A DNA stretch of 64,000 nucleotides, from positions 3,537,501-3,601,500 of the forward strand of contig NZ_CP055263.1 of the NCBI RefSeq assembly GCF_014217835.1, given 5' to 3'. The notes beneath the pieces were generated by a model. That model was not told where the DNA came from, did not search any database, and saw only the letters and a program-made list of their open reading frames with translations. Numbering within the stretch: the first letter of the stretch is position 1; each line of letters opens with the position of its first letter. A program made the position numbers and the translations under genes. The DNA is from Metabacillus sp. KUDC1714. Its GTDB lineage: Bacteria > Bacillota > Bacilli > Bacillales > Bacillaceae. Of this stretch, positions 35,435-44,588 are shown piece after piece.

Positions 35435-36919
35435 ATGAAGAAAACAACACAACTTAAAAAGTTAATAAAGAGTAACCAGCTTGAATCCATTATGGAGGCT
35501 CATAATGCCTTGTCTGCGAAGATCGTGGAGGAAACTGGTTTTAAAGGAATATGGGCAAGTGGTTTGTCAATGTCTGCGGCATTAGGTGTTCGTGATAACA
35601 ATGAGGCTTCCTGGACACAAGTTTTAGATGTGTTGGAATTTATGAGTGATGTGACAACCATTCCAATTCTACTTGATGGTGACACAGGTTACGGGAACTT
35701 TAACAATGCAAGAAGATTAGTGAAAAAATTGGAGCAACGAGACATTGCTGGTGTATGTATTGAGGATAAGCTTTTTCCGAAGACAAATTCATTTATTAGA
35801 GGTGAGGCTCAACCCCTCGCTGATATCAATGAGTTTTGCGGGAAAATAAAAGCGATGAAGGATACGCAAAAGGATGAAGATTTTGTTGTTGTCTCAAGAG
35901 TTGAAGCATTTATTGCTGGCTGGGGATTAAAAGAAGCATTAAAGCGTGCCGAAGCCTACCGACTAGCTGGGGCAGACGCAATTCTCATGCATAGTAAAAG
36001 ATCGGATACACAAGAAATTGAAGCATTTATGAAGGAATGGGGAAATCGACATCCTGTTATCATTGTTCCGACGAAATATTATACCACTCCCACAGACCTA
36101 TTTCGAGAATTGGGTGTCAGTTTGACAATCTGGGCTAATCACAATCTACGTGCTTCCATTAAGTCCATGCAAGAAACCTCAAGTCGAATTTTTCATGATG
36201 ATAGCTTGTTACATGTCGAAAAGGCAGTTGCTCCATTAAATGAAGTGTTCCGATTGCAAGGAGAAGAAGAGCTTGCTGCTGCAGAGAAAAGGTATCTCTC
36301 CTCTTCACAGAAAAATGCAAATGCGATGATTCTTTCCAGACAATCCACTGCAAATCACATTATAACAGAGCAAATCGATCAATTTAAAGAGTGTGGTGTG
36401 AAAGACATCGTAACAATTGAAGGCGATACTGGAGAATTACTATCGCTTTATAACGCCAAGGATCATATCGGTGAGAATACGATCATTAGCTACAATGATA
36501 TCATCTACAAATCTTATATTCTCCAAGATCTAATCGAAATGGATAACGAAATTGCGATTGTTGTAGACGCTGACATTGAAAAAACAGGTGAAAAGCGGGA
36601 GCTTGTTTCTGCATCTCAACCTTATTCAAAGTATTTGTACGGTAAAACAGTAGACTTAGTAGCGATGGCAAATAAGGAAGGTATGGATGATATTCATGGT
36701 GAGTTTATCGGCTTATGGAAGGTGTCCGAAAAAGGAGCAGCTGTAATTAAGGGGGCATTAGAAGATCTAATAAATAAGGAAAATAGTATTGACCTAACGA
36801 TAGGTGATTTGTTAAATCATGTTTTAACTTTACATCCGATTACAATAAATTATATTAAAGGATCTTGGCTAGATTTGGAGGCTTATGAAAAGAACCTAAA
36901 AGCAGGTGATCAAGTATGA
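35435..36919 (+). CDS. aepX: Phosphoenolpyruvate mutase with degenerate nucleotidyltransferase domain
   Basis: Converts PEP to phosphonopyruvate, forming the C-P bond. In the 494-residue protein, residues 1-295 hold the PepM signatures [13 protein letters not shown] (51-63, with catalytic-loop Asp54), DGDTGYGN (81-88) and the diagnostic [11 protein letters not shown] (110-120). Residues about 300-494 resemble a nucleotidyltransferase domain in outline ([20 protein letters not shown], then [20 protein letters not shown]), but the GxGxR nucleotide-binding loop is replaced by [11 protein letters not shown]. It is therefore probably non-catalytic and may mediate assembly with the active cytidylyltransferase two genes on. 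ATG 35435 is better spaced from AAGGGAG than ATG 35429. The stop overlaps the next start (ATGA). Confidence 0.92.
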   Translation: MKKTTQLKKLIKSNQLESIMEAHNALSAKIVEETGFKGIWASGLSMSAALGVRDNNEASWTQVLDVLEFMSDVTTIPILLDGDTGYGNFNNARRLVKKLEQRDIAGVCIEDKLFPKTNSFIRGEAQPLADINEFCGKIKAMKDTQKDEDFVVVSRVEAFIAGWGLKEALKRAEAYRLAGADAILMHSKRSDTQEIEAFMKEWGNRHPVIIVPTKYYTTPTDLFRELGVSLTIWANHNLRASIKSMQETSSRIFHDDSLLHVEKAVAPLNEVFRLQGEEELAAAEKRYLSSSQKNANAMILSRQSTANHIITEQIDQFKECGVKDIVTIEGDTGELLSLYNAKDHIGENTIISYNDIIYKSYILQDLIEMDNEIAIVVDADIEKTGEKRELVSASQPYSKYLYGKTVDLVAMANKEGMDDIHGEFIGLWKVSEKGAAVIKGALEDLINKENSIDLTIGDLLNHVLTLHPITINYIKGSWLDLEAYEKNLKAGDQV

Positions 36920-38052
36920 TGGACACCGCACAGTTTGGCTCTTTGTTAAAAGAGTTAGGTTTTGATTTTTATAGCGGAGTACCTTGCTCATATTTAAAGA
37001 GTCTTATAAACTTCGCGATTAATGAATGTGAATTTATCATGGCGAACAATGAGGGGGACGCTGTAGCGATTGCTGCTGGAGCATCAATTGGTGGAAAAAA
37101 GTCTGTTGTACTTATGCAGAATTCAGGATTAACCAATGCCGTTTCGCCGTTAACATCTCTCATTCACCCCTTTCGAATTCCAATCCTAGGTTTCGTAAGC
37201 CTCAGGGGAGAACCAGGATTCCCTGATGAACCACAGCATGAATTAATGGGTCAGATTACACCAGAAATGCTAAATTTAATGCAAATTAAATGGGATTATT
37301 TATCCTCAAACATTGATGATGCAAAACAACAGATTCAGTGGGCAAATCAATGTATCGAACAAAATCAACCATATTTTTTCATTGTGAAAAAAGGAACATT
37401 CGCGCCTGTTACCCTTCAGGATAAACAACTGAATAAACAAAAGGCAATACAAGCAATTAAACGAGAGAAAGTGTTTGATGATGAAAAACCAACAAGATAC
37501 GAAGCATTGCAAGTCATATCAGCCTTGAGGGATGATAACACGATTCACTTGGCGACAACAGGAAAATTAGGTAGAGAGTTGTATGATGTAGAAGATACAC
37601 CGAATAATTTTTACATGGTAGGATCAATGGGCTGTATTAGTTCAATTGGTTTAGGCTTAGCTCTAGTAAGAAGAGAAAAGGCAATTATTGCTCTGGATGG
37701 TGATGGAGCACTCCTTATGAGGATGGGCAACTTAGCAACAAATGGCTACTATTCTCCAAATAATCTTCTTCATATACTGCTTGATAACCATATACATGAC
37801 TCAACGGGGGGACAATTCACTGTATCACCAAATGTTGATTTTGTTGATACAGCTGCAGCATGTAAATATGAACAGTCAATCTATGTTCATACACTTGCAG
37901 AATTATCGGAGTATATCAAGGAGTGGAAACAACATCAAAAATTGACCTTTTTATATATGAAAATTGCAGAAGGCTCTAAAAAAGGACTTGGACGTCCAAC
38001 GATCAAGCCATTCGAAGTCAAAGAGCGATTGCAGGTGTTTTTAGATGATTGA
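36916..38052 (+). CDS. aepY: Phosphonopyruvate decarboxylase
   Basis: Thiamine-diphosphate enzyme that decarboxylates phosphonopyruvate to phosphonoacetaldehyde, pulling the unfavourable PEP mutase reaction forward. 378 residues is normal for the family. The pyrimidine-binding half has [17 protein letters not shown] and [18 protein letters not shown] with the catalytic Glu; [20 protein letters not shown] is typical of Ppd. The diphosphate-binding half has [12 protein letters not shown] and [20 protein letters not shown] followed by [18 protein letters not shown] (GDG...N metal motif). ATGA overlap upstream and an 8-base overlap downstream show tight operon structure. Confidence 0.92.
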   Translation: MMDTAQFGSLLKELGFDFYSGVPCSYLKSLINFAINECEFIMANNEGDAVAIAAGASIGGKKSVVLMQNSGLTNAVSPLTSLIHPFRIPILGFVSLRGEPGFPDEPQHELMGQITPEMLNLMQIKWDYLSSNIDDAKQQIQWANQCIEQNQPYFFIVKKGTFAPVTLQDKQLNKQKAIQAIKREKVFDDEKPTRYEALQVISALRDDNTIHLATTGKLGRELYDVEDTPNNFYMVGSMGCISSIGLGLALVRREKAIIALDGDGALLMRMGNLATNGYYSPNNLLHILLDNHIHDSTGGQFTVSPNVDFVDTAAACKYEQSIYVHTLAELSEYIKEWKQHQKLTFLYMKIAEGSKKGLGRPTIKPFEVKERLQVFLDD

Positions 38053-39901
38053 AACAGCCGTTATATTAGCAGCAGGGATGGGGAGTCGAATTCGTGAACG
38101 AACTGGGTACAATCCTAAGGGGTTTTTACAACTTGATGAAATACCTTTAATTGAACATTCTATTTCAAAAATGTTAACTGCTGGAATTAAGAAAATTTTC
38201 ATCGGCACAGGTTTTATGAAGGAAGCATATGAAAAACTTGCTTACAAATACGAGCAAATTCAATGTGTATATAATCCAGACTTTGAAACCACAGGAAGCA
38301 TGTATACGCTATATAGGTTGAAGGATGTTATAAACGAAGACTTTTTACTAGTTGAATCAGATTTAATCTATGAAAGGTCTGCATTATCTATTTTAATGAA
38401 TCATGGATATAAGGATGTTATTTTATCAAGTAAGTTAACGGACTCAGGTGATGAGGTTCTAATTGAAATAGATGAAAAACATCATCTTGTCAACATGTCG
38501 AAAGCGAAAGCGGATTTAATGAACATATCTGGAGAGCTAGTTGGAATAACGAAGCTCTCTTATTCAACCTTTCAAAAAATATGCAGCCATATAGAGCTTC
38601 TTCCTAATTTTCACAAGATGGATTATGAAAATGGAATTGTTGCAATTGCAGATCAAATTCCTTTTTATGTGCATCAAGAAAACGATCTCGTTTGGTGTGA
38701 GGTTGATGACGAGGGACATTGGACGAGAGCTGTTCAGTTTATTTATCCACTAATAAAGGCAAGGGAAAATGTTTTGAAGTCCATTAACCGAACGATCTTA
38801 TTAAATCCAGGACCGGCAACAACAACAGATACTGTGAAGTATGCTCAAGTTGTAGAGGATATTTGTCCGAGAGAAGAAGAATTCGGTCGTGTTATGGAAT
38901 TTATCTCAAATGAATTAACAGAGTTTGTTGGGAATCTAGAGGAATATACAACAGTTCTATTTGGTGGATCTGGTACAGCAGCAGTTGAATCCATCCTAAG
39001 CTCAGTAATTGATGATCAAGCTATTTTGATTATTAATAATGGGGCATATGGTAAGCGCATGTGTAAAATTGCTGATGTATATGGGCTTGAATTTTTTGAA
39101 TATGCAAGTCCTGTTGATGAAGCAATTGATCTATCTTCTCTTGAACAATTTATTAACAATGTCCCAACAAAACTTTCACATCTTGCCGTTGTTCATTGCG
39201 AAACATCAACAGGTCTATTAAATAATCTTGAAGCTGTTGGAGAGCTGTGCCAAAAATATAAATTATCGATGATCGTTGATGCAATGAGTTCCTTTGCAGC
39301 CATCCCAATCGATATGAACAAAATGAATATAAGCTATCTTGCTGCAAGCTCAAATAAAAACCTTCAAGGTATGGCGGGTGTTTCATTTGTCATTGCTGAT
39401 AAAGCGCAATTAGAAAAAACAAAGCAATATAAACAGCGTAATGTGTATCTAAATTTATTTACACAATATCATTATTTTAAACTAACAAATCAAATGCAAT
39501 TTACTCCTCCTGTACAAACTCTTTATGCCTTAAAGCAAGCGATCCTTGAAACAAAATGGGAAGGAATTCAGTCGCGCTATAAAAGATATACAAAATCATG
39601 GGAAACATTAATAGAAGGGGTTAGTCGACTAGGATTGAAGCATCTTGTTGATAAAAATAGCCATTCTAGAATCATCACATCGATTATCGAACCTTCCCAG
39701 CCAACCTATGATTTTAATGAGATGCATGATTATTTTTACAGAAATGGTTTTACGATTTATCCTGGAAAAGTGAACACGCTACAAACCTTCCGAATTGCGA
39801 ATATAGGCGACATTTCATACCTGGACATTGAGAGGTTTATCAGACTACTTGAACGATATCTCGAATGGCTGAGGGAGGGGAATAAACATGAAACGATATA
39901 A
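38045..39901 (+). CDS. Bifunctional CTP:phosphonate cytidylyltransferase / 2-aminoethylphosphonate transaminase
   Basis: A 618-residue fusion. Residues 1-240 are a nucleotidyltransferase: AVILAAGMGSRIRERTGYNP (5-24) with the NTP-binding loop and LLVESDLIYER with a metal Asp. Residues about 248-618 are an AEP:pyruvate-type, PLP-dependent aminotransferase: ILLNPGPATTTDTVKYA, VLFGGSGTAAVESILSS, MIVDAMSSFAA and the PLP-binding Lys438 in SSNKNLQGMAG. This architecture matches PntC described from Treponema denticola, which makes AEP and activates it as CMP-AEP. It completes PEP to phosphonopyruvate to phosphonoacetaldehyde to AEP to CMP-AEP. No transferase using CMP-AEP (LicD- or CDP-alcohol-transferase-like) is seen nearby. 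Confidence 0.9.
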   Translation: MIETAVILAAGMGSRIRERTGYNPKGFLQLDEIPLIEHSISKMLTAGIKKIFIGTGFMKEAYEKLAYKYEQIQCVYNPDFETTGSMYTLYRLKDVINEDFLLVESDLIYERSALSILMNHGYKDVILSSKLTDSGDEVLIEIDEKHHLVNMSKAKADLMNISGELVGITKLSYSTFQKICSHIELLPNFHKMDYENGIVAIADQIPFYVHQENDLVWCEVDDEGHWTRAVQFIYPLIKARENVLKSINRTILLNPGPATTTDTVKYAQVVEDICPREEEFGRVMEFISNELTEFVGNLEEYTTVLFGGSGTAAVESILSSVIDDQAILIINNGAYGKRMCKIADVYGLEFFEYASPVDEAIDLSSLEQFINNVPTKLSHLAVVHCETSTGLLNNLEAVGELCQKYKLSMIVDAMSSFAAIPIDMNKMNISYLAASSNKNLQGMAGVSFVIADKAQLEKTKQYKQRNVYLNLFTQYHYFKLTNQMQFTPPVQTLYALKQAILETKWEGIQSRYKRYTKSWETLIEGVSRLGLKHLVDKNSHSRIITSIIEPSQPTYDFNEMHDYFYRNGFTIYPGKVNTLQTFRIANIGDISYLDIERFIRLLERYLEWLREGNKHETI

Positions 39902-40286
39902 AGTAGCTGTTGCTGTCATGGTAATAAATGCTGAAGATGAATTTCTTCTTGTTAAGAGTCGGAGAGGCTGGGAATTCCCTGGTGGTTTTATTGAAGATGA
40001 AGAAGCAATCAAAGATGCTGCAATAAGAGAGGTTAAGGAAGAGTCAGGAATTAACATCGAACTGATGAAGTTTTTAGGATTAGAGCAGGATATAGAAAGA
40101 ACAACATGTGTTTTTTTGTTTAAAGGAAGACCAGTTAGCGGAAAGCTTACAAGCTCTTACGAAACAGAGGATGTTGGCTACTATCCTCTTGATGAAGTTA
40201 TGAATATGATCTCAATAGAGCATTTCAAAGAACGAATCTTTCGATGTTTAAATGATGAAGAAATCCCTTCGATTATTACACGATAG
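39888..40286 (+). CDS. NUDIX hydrolase, last gene of the phosphonate operon
   Basis: A 132-residue NUDIX protein. The complete box G-x5-E-x7-REVxEESGI is present: GGFIEDEEAIKDAAI (about residues 25-39) followed by REVKEESGI. It should hydrolyse a nucleoside diphosphate-linked compound; CMP-AEP or a damaged nucleotide made by the operon are candidates. The ATG overlaps the upstream fusion gene by 14 bases, after AGGGAGGGG. A terminator follows at 40339-40377, closing the operon. Confidence 0.87.
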   Translation: MKRYKVAVAVMVINAEDEFLLVKSRRGWEFPGGFIEDEEAIKDAAIREVKEESGINIELMKFLGLEQDIERTTCVFLFKGRPVSGKLTSSYETEDVGYYPLDEVMNMISIEHFKERIFRCLNDEEIPSIITR

Positions 40287-40338
40287 ATTATTAACGGTTT
40301 CGGTTTTCGGGTACAAAATATTAAATAACATACCAATT

Positions 40339-40377
40339 AGCAGTCCAAAACTTGTATTCATTGGACTGCTTTTATTT
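40339..40377 (+). terminator. Rho-independent terminator of the phosphonate operon
   Basis: AGCAGTCCAA (40339-40348) and TTGGACTGCT (40361-40370) are perfect complements followed by TTTATTT. Confidence 0.85.
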
Positions 40378-40505
40378 ATTAATTTGTTAAGGGGGAAAAT
40401 CAGAATTTTAGTTGAAGAAGGAATATACATAGAAAGTTTGTATTAGGACAATTAAACTCAACATATTTATATTAAAGGAATGTTAGGAAAATAGGAGGGG
40501 TCAAT

Positions 40506-41291
40506 ATGGCTAATCCGATTGTTGCTAGGTCATTAGATGAAATAAAATTTTGGTCTAGGATTATGAAAGAGCATGCATTATTTTTGAGCTTGGGTTTTAC
40601 TTATGAACAGAAACAATTAATTGATGAAGCAAAACATTTTATCACGCTTTTTGAAAGAATAGAGGAAAAGTTGACTAATTTTTCGATAAATTCTGATTGG
40701 CAACAAATCCAGTCTTTTAATAACGAGGTTTACCAAGCTGCAGCTGCAATATGGAGCTATAAGAGAAAAGTATTGGGTTTAACTTTACGCTGTGAAATTC
40801 GATCAAATAACTACCCTTTATTGGTAGATCATATTAGTAGAGAAGCAGCTTATTTTGCCAATCGATTAAAGGAACTTAATCAAGGAGTACTAGATCCAAA
40901 ACCAGAAGCAATTATCGAAGAAAATGTATTCTTTCTTAAAATCATGGCAGACCATGCAAAATTTATAGGGCATCTTTTAGACCCTTCGGAAAGAAAGTTA
41001 GTAGAACAGGCTAGAGAATTTAGTCATGACTTTGACCAATTAGTCTTTCAGGCAATAGATTTGGATTCAATGAGACCTCAATCTGAAACTAAGCCTTTAC
41101 TAAGTCAGTTTTTAAACCAAAATAAAGTATCAGTTGCTTCTTTAAGGGATTTTAAGAAAACAGCAAGAGAATTGATAGAAGAATGTCGTATCAAAAGCAA
41201 CATTCATCCACTTTTAGCGGACCATACATTTAGAGAAGCTGAAAGGTTTTTGGAAATCATTGATCTATTTGAAGCTAGTTTGAAAAGATAA
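40506..41291 (+). CDS. DUF2935 family protein
   Basis: A 261-residue all-helical protein with two similar halves, as usual for DUF2935. Half 1 begins ARSLDEIKFWSRIMKEHALF (about 5-24) and half 2 begins EENVFFLKIMADHAKFIGHL (about 138-157). Each carries E...H...E/H residues arranged as in metal-binding four-helix bundles, and each ends with HPLLADHTFREAERF-like histidine-containing segments. The ATG follows AGGAGGGG. Soluble, no signal peptide. The function of the family is not established; a ferritin-like or hemerythrin-like metal site is a reasonable inference. It has its own transcript after the operon terminator. Confidence 0.8.
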   Translation: MANPIVARSLDEIKFWSRIMKEHALFLSLGFTYEQKQLIDEAKHFITLFERIEEKLTNFSINSDWQQIQSFNNEVYQAAAAIWSYKRKVLGLTLRCEIRSNNYPLLVDHISREAAYFANRLKELNQGVLDPKPEAIIEENVFFLKIMADHAKFIGHLLDPSERKLVEQAREFSHDFDQLVFQAIDLDSMRPQSETKPLLSQFLNQNKVSVASLRDFKKTARELIEECRIKSNIHPLLADHTFREAERFLEIIDLFEASLKR

Positions 41292-41374
41292 ACTAACAGT
41301 TGAAATGAGGGTGGGGTGCTACAGCAACCCCATCTCTAAATACGAAATGATATTTTGTACGGTGTTTTGTATCG

Positions 41375-42484
41375 TTAAGATTGACTTTTGGAAGAGCTGA
41401 ATTTTTTGCGAATAAATGCAATGCAAAGCAATAAAATCGGGAACATAATTTGCAAAGGTACATGTACGTATAAAGTGATAAAGTCCAATCCCAATTCATT
41501 ATATGCTACCTGATTTGGCGAAGATACGATTGCAAGTGGAACGATAATGGTACCTAATCCAAGGAATACTGATTTAGTCTGTTTTAATTTAAACAGGTGA
41601 GAAATCCCAATTGCAGCACCAAATGTCCAGCCCCCGACCTTAAAAAACACCCCAGCTACCATCATTAAAATAATTAAAGCATCAAATCGTTCAAGAAAAT
41701 CAGCGATCGACACCATTCGAGTTGCCGAAAGAAGAGGGAAGAAATCCTGACTATATATTTCTGGGCCTAAAACGGCTAAGGTCATGATTAAATTTAGTGT
41801 CATTAAAACACCTGTAGTTAGAACAATTGCCATTCCAATTTTTATTAAATTCTTTTTATTATTCAAAAATGGAAAAAACATCATAATAATGATCGACTCT
41901 CCAAAAGGAAAGGTTAATACGGTTGGGAATACCTCTTTTATTATCGGGGTCAGTCCATTTCCTAAAATTGGTGTCAAATTATTAATAGTGAATTCTTTTA
42001 CACTAAATAATAGAATCCATATGACAAACATGGACATGACGTAAACTGGAAACACAGCTTCTCCCATTCTCCCGAAGGTTTCCACTCCACCTCTTAGACA
42101 ATAAACCATTAATACCATAAAGCTTCCAATGACAAAGACCAATGGAGTATCAACTAAGATTGTTGCTGCGATGAGTTCTGCAAAATCCCGACAAGCTCTT
42201 GAAGCTAGATACGTAAAATAGATGATGTAAGTTAAAATAAACGGATAGGTAAGGTATTTACCGATTATTTTAGGGATCATTTGAAGCAATGTATCCTCTG
42301 GATAATAGGATGCTAATTTTATATAGACAAACATTAAGATTAAACCACCAAGCATCGCAGTAAAAGTAACAAGCCAAGCATCCTGTTTTGCCCCGCCTCC
42401 TAATCCGTAAACTAAGGTGTTTCCTATTTGAAAGCCAACTATGACATAAAATAGCTGAAGAGCATTTATTTTTGTTTGTCCCAT
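41375..42484 (-). CDS. GerAB-family spore germination protein
   Basis: A 369-residue membrane protein with about ten transmembrane helices of the GerAB/GerKB family (amino-acid permease-like), the ligand-binding subunit of germinant receptors in the spore inner membrane. Typical features are the short polar N-terminus MGQTKINALQLFYVIVGFQI, the loop RACRDFAELIAATILVDTP and a short basic C-terminal tail. No GerAA or GerAC partner gene flanks it, so it is an orphan B subunit, as in Bacillus YndE-like cases. The ATG follows TAGGGTGATCAA. A bidirectional terminator lies 150 bases upstream and a GGGGTGCT/AGCAACCCC stem lies downstream (41311-41335). Confidence 0.88.
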   Translation of the reverse strand: MGQTKINALQLFYVIVGFQIGNTLVYGLGGGAKQDAWLVTFTAMLGGLILMFVYIKLASYYPEDTLLQMIPKIIGKYLTYPFILTYIIYFTYLASRACRDFAELIAATILVDTPLVFVIGSFMVLMVYCLRGGVETFGRMGEAVFPVYVMSMFVIWILLFSVKEFTINNLTPILGNGLTPIIKEVFPTVLTFPFGESIIIMMFFPFLNNKKNLIKIGMAIVLTTGVLMTLNLIMTLAVLGPEIYSQDFFPLLSATRMVSIADFLERFDALIILMMVAGVFFKVGGWTFGAAIGISHLFKLKQTKSVFLGLGTIIVPLAIVSSPNQVAYNELGLDFITLYVHVPLQIMFPILLLCIAFIRKKFSSSKSQS

Positions 42485-42631
42485 TTGATCACCCTATAAA
42501 AGTGAATGATAAATATTCTTAACCTTTTTTCACATTTTAATAGTATGTACATTAAAGGAAATGATATACAGTAGGGTAGTGACATATATATAGCTCTTTT
42601 AAAAAGTGTATTGAAATACTTTCTTGATTCA

Positions 42632-42674
42632 TAAAAAAAGTGCCAATTCATAAGTGAATTGCACTGTTTTTTAT
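42632..42674. terminator. Bidirectional stem-loop terminator in the 42.5-42.8 kb spacer
   Basis: AAAAAAAGTGCCAATTCA pairs with TGAATTGCACTGTTTTTT (one bulge) around TAAG. It is flanked by A and T runs on both sides. No gene obviously ends here except the distant reverse-strand HAD gene on one side. Confidence 0.6.
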
Positions 42675-42773
42675 TGTTATGAAAATGGCAGAAGGCAATG
42701 ACCACTTATAATAGAAGTGAGGGTTTTTTGTTCAAAGGTAAGAAAGTATAAAAGTTTGTACTTATTTTTGGTT

Positions 42774-42830
42774 TCTAGCTCCAGCCCCTAGCCTCTCGGG
42801 GGGCTGATTAAGGCGCTTGCGCTTTTGTTC
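42774..42830. repeat. Dispersed repeat A relative, short copy
   Basis: TCTAGCTCCAGCCCCTAGCC, CTCGGGGGGCTGATTAAGG and GCGCTTGCGCTTTTGTT: the canonical short form of the Bacillus intergenic repeat seen at 7332 and 24882. It touches the stop codon of the HAD gene and may act as its 3' end structure. Confidence 0.65.
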
Positions 42831-43622
42831 TTAGTTAACAAGGCCAAGTGATTTCAACCCATTATAAATACCAGAATCCGTTACTTTTGTTGTTTTGTGC
42901 TTTGCATACTGAAACAGATCAGGGTGCCCATTTCCCATTGCAAAGCCTTCACCTACAAAGCTAAGCATTTCTTTATCGTTCATACCATCGCCAAATGCAA
43001 TCGATGATTCTCTAGGAATCTGGAGAAGTTCAAGTATGTGTTGAATGGCAATACCTTTGTTGACATTATCCCTAATCACGTCAAAACAATGACGTAATCC
43101 ATCAACATTTACTTGAGATAGATGAATATTGTGATCGTTTTTTTCATAAAGTGCAGGTTCGTTTTCACTTAAATTAATTAGCGTAATACCTAGAATTTGA
43201 TTAATAACATCTAAAGAATAATGGTCATTTTTCTGTAAATGAAATGCGTGAATAAACTCTTGTACAACAGAGCTTTCTAGATCTGAAAAGATATTTTTTT
43301 CATGAGTGTACAAAACAAGCTCATGTCCGTTGTTTTTTGCAATGTCGACAAAGCTTTTAACCGAATCTGCGCTCATTGGTGACTTGAAAATATCCTTTCC
43401 TTGATAAATCGCATATGCACCATTATAGCCAATGAAGGATTGAATGTTCAACTCTTCTGCAATATGATCAATTTCATGCAAGGGTCTACCAGTAGCTAGA
43501 AAAACCTCGATCCCTTTTTGCTTTACCTCAGCTACAGCTTGCTTCGTTGAATCTTCGATAGTATCATCAGGTTTTAATATGGTTCCATCAATGTCTAGAA
43601 ATAAAATTTTATAATTAGTCAT
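42831..43622 (-). CDS. Cof-type HAD hydrolase (sugar or nucleotide phosphatase)
   Basis: A 263-residue cytosolic phosphatase of the haloacid dehalogenase superfamily, Cof/IIB type. Motif I is FLDIDGTIL (nucleophile Asp10, acid Asp12), motif II VFLATGRP, motif III includes Lys in NKGIAIQHILELL, and motif IV FGDGMNDKEMLSF. The type IIB cap lies between about residues 85 and 190. Relatives such as YkrA and YhaX hydrolyse small phosphate esters, including flavin and sugar phosphates; the substrate here is unknown. Single gene on the reverse strand. Confidence 0.85.
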   Translation of the reverse strand: MTNYKILFLDIDGTILKPDDTIEDSTKQAVAEVKQKGIEVFLATGRPLHEIDHIAEELNIQSFIGYNGAYAIYQGKDIFKSPMSADSVKSFVDIAKNNGHELVLYTHEKNIFSDLESSVVQEFIHAFHLQKNDHYSLDVINQILGITLINLSENEPALYEKNDHNIHLSQVNVDGLRHCFDVIRDNVNKGIAIQHILELLQIPRESSIAFGDGMNDKEMLSFVGEGFAMGNGHPDLFQYAKHKTTKVTDSGIYNGLKSLGLVN

Positions 43623-43944
43623 TATCTACTCCAGCTCTTTATTATTTGTTTACATTCTATAATCAAATTTTATCATAAAAAATCCCATAAGTGAAAGTTT
43701 CCAGACTTTAGGAATGTGTATTTATGGATATTAGAAGGATTATACACTTGAGTTTTGTTCTTATTTTCAGGCACTTTTCTAAGAAATTGTTGTTTTGAAG
43801 CGAAAACTGATTAAGGTTGATTGGAGCGGAAATCAACCACACTACACTACTAGGTAAATAGCAAAAAAAAGTTTGCGAAAATATCCTATTTTTAATGAAA
43901 TAAAAATTTTTATCAAATTTAGGTTTATTATGTTTCCTGGCGGG

Positions 43945-43950
43945 TATAAT
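43945..43950 (+). promoter_or_regulatory. -10 box (TATAAT) of the cold-shock gene
   Basis: A consensus TATAAT lies 55 bases before the csp start, with only a poor -35 (GGTTTA, 43922-43927, spacing 17). A transcribed leader of roughly 45 bases is implied, short for a cold-shock mRNA. The 43623-43921 part of this spacer holds no supported feature. Confidence 0.45.
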
Positions 43951-44004
43951 AGTAATCGAAATTATCATCAAACGTGTTTTGATTGATTTAGGAGGAAATA
44001 GTTA

Positions 44005-44205
44005 ATGGCACAAGGAAAAGTAAAATGGTTTAATTCAGAAAAAGGTTTTGGATTTATTGAAGTTGAAGGTGGAGAAGATGTATTTGTTCACTTTTCTTCA
44101 ATTCAAGGAGAAGGTTACAAAAGCTTAGATGAAGGTCAAGAAGTTTCTTTTGATATTGAGCAAGGAAACAGAGGACCACAAGCTGCGAACGTTCAAAAAA
44201 TATAA
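44005..44205 (+). CDS. csp: Cold-shock protein (CspB/CspD-like)
   Basis: A 66-residue single-strand nucleic-acid-binding RNA chaperone. RNP1 is KGFGFIEV and RNP2 is VFVHF; the start [20 protein letters not shown] and end [13 protein letters not shown] are typical of Bacillus CspB/C/D. The ATG follows TTAGGAGGAAA. It is monocistronic, with a terminator at 44221-44254. Which paralogue it is cannot be decided. Confidence 0.95.
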   Translation: MAQGKVKWFNSEKGFGFIEVEGGEDVFVHFSSIQGEGYKSLDEGQEVSFDIEQGNRGPQAANVQKI

Positions 44206-44220
44206 AACCAAATGAACCAT

Positions 44221-44254
44221 ACAAACAGGCCCTCACAATAGGGTCTGTTTTTGT
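44221..44254 (+). terminator. Rho-independent terminator of csp
   Basis: ACAAACAGGCCCT pairs with AGGGTCTGTTTTTGT, with a CACAAT loop and a T run. Confidence 0.85.
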
Positions 44255-44287
44255 ATGTCCATTAATATTAAAAGTGTAAAGACAAAA

Positions 44288-44314
44288 GGGCTGACTCAAG
44301 ATATGAGCCAGCCC
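44288..44314 (-). terminator. Orphan stem-loop GGGCTGACTC / TGAGCCAGCCC
   Basis: A strong near-perfect inverted repeat with an AAGATA loop. On the reverse strand it is followed by CTTTTGTCTTT, like a terminator, but no reverse-strand gene ends here. The spacer 44315-44588 holds nothing else I can support. Confidence 0.4.
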
Positions 44315-44588
44315 CCAGTGGAGAATCCATCTACAAAACAGGTATTGAAAAAGGTTTATTTACATTATACCCCCATTAATTTTGACTTATACAAATGATC
44401 TGTTTAATAAATTTGTTTTGTAAATGTGACTATATTTTTAAATTAATACTTGAATAAGTTGGTAAAAAACGTTGGCAACTGGTTCAAGTGATTAAAACAG
44501 CTTCCTAAGGAACATTATTTGCAAGTTATTATTTATCGCCCCATCGAATAGGTTGTACTATGTAGAGTTATTGAATGGGGGCAAGAAA

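Noticed and set aside
40252..40446. Forward ORF of 64 codons after the NUDIX gene
   Set aside because: Runs through the terminator stem at 40339-40377 and overlaps the NUDIX end; no ribosome binding site.
43708..43971. Reverse-strand ORF of 87 codons upstream of csp
   Set aside because: Covers the csp promoter region, composition typical of A+T-rich noncoding DNA.
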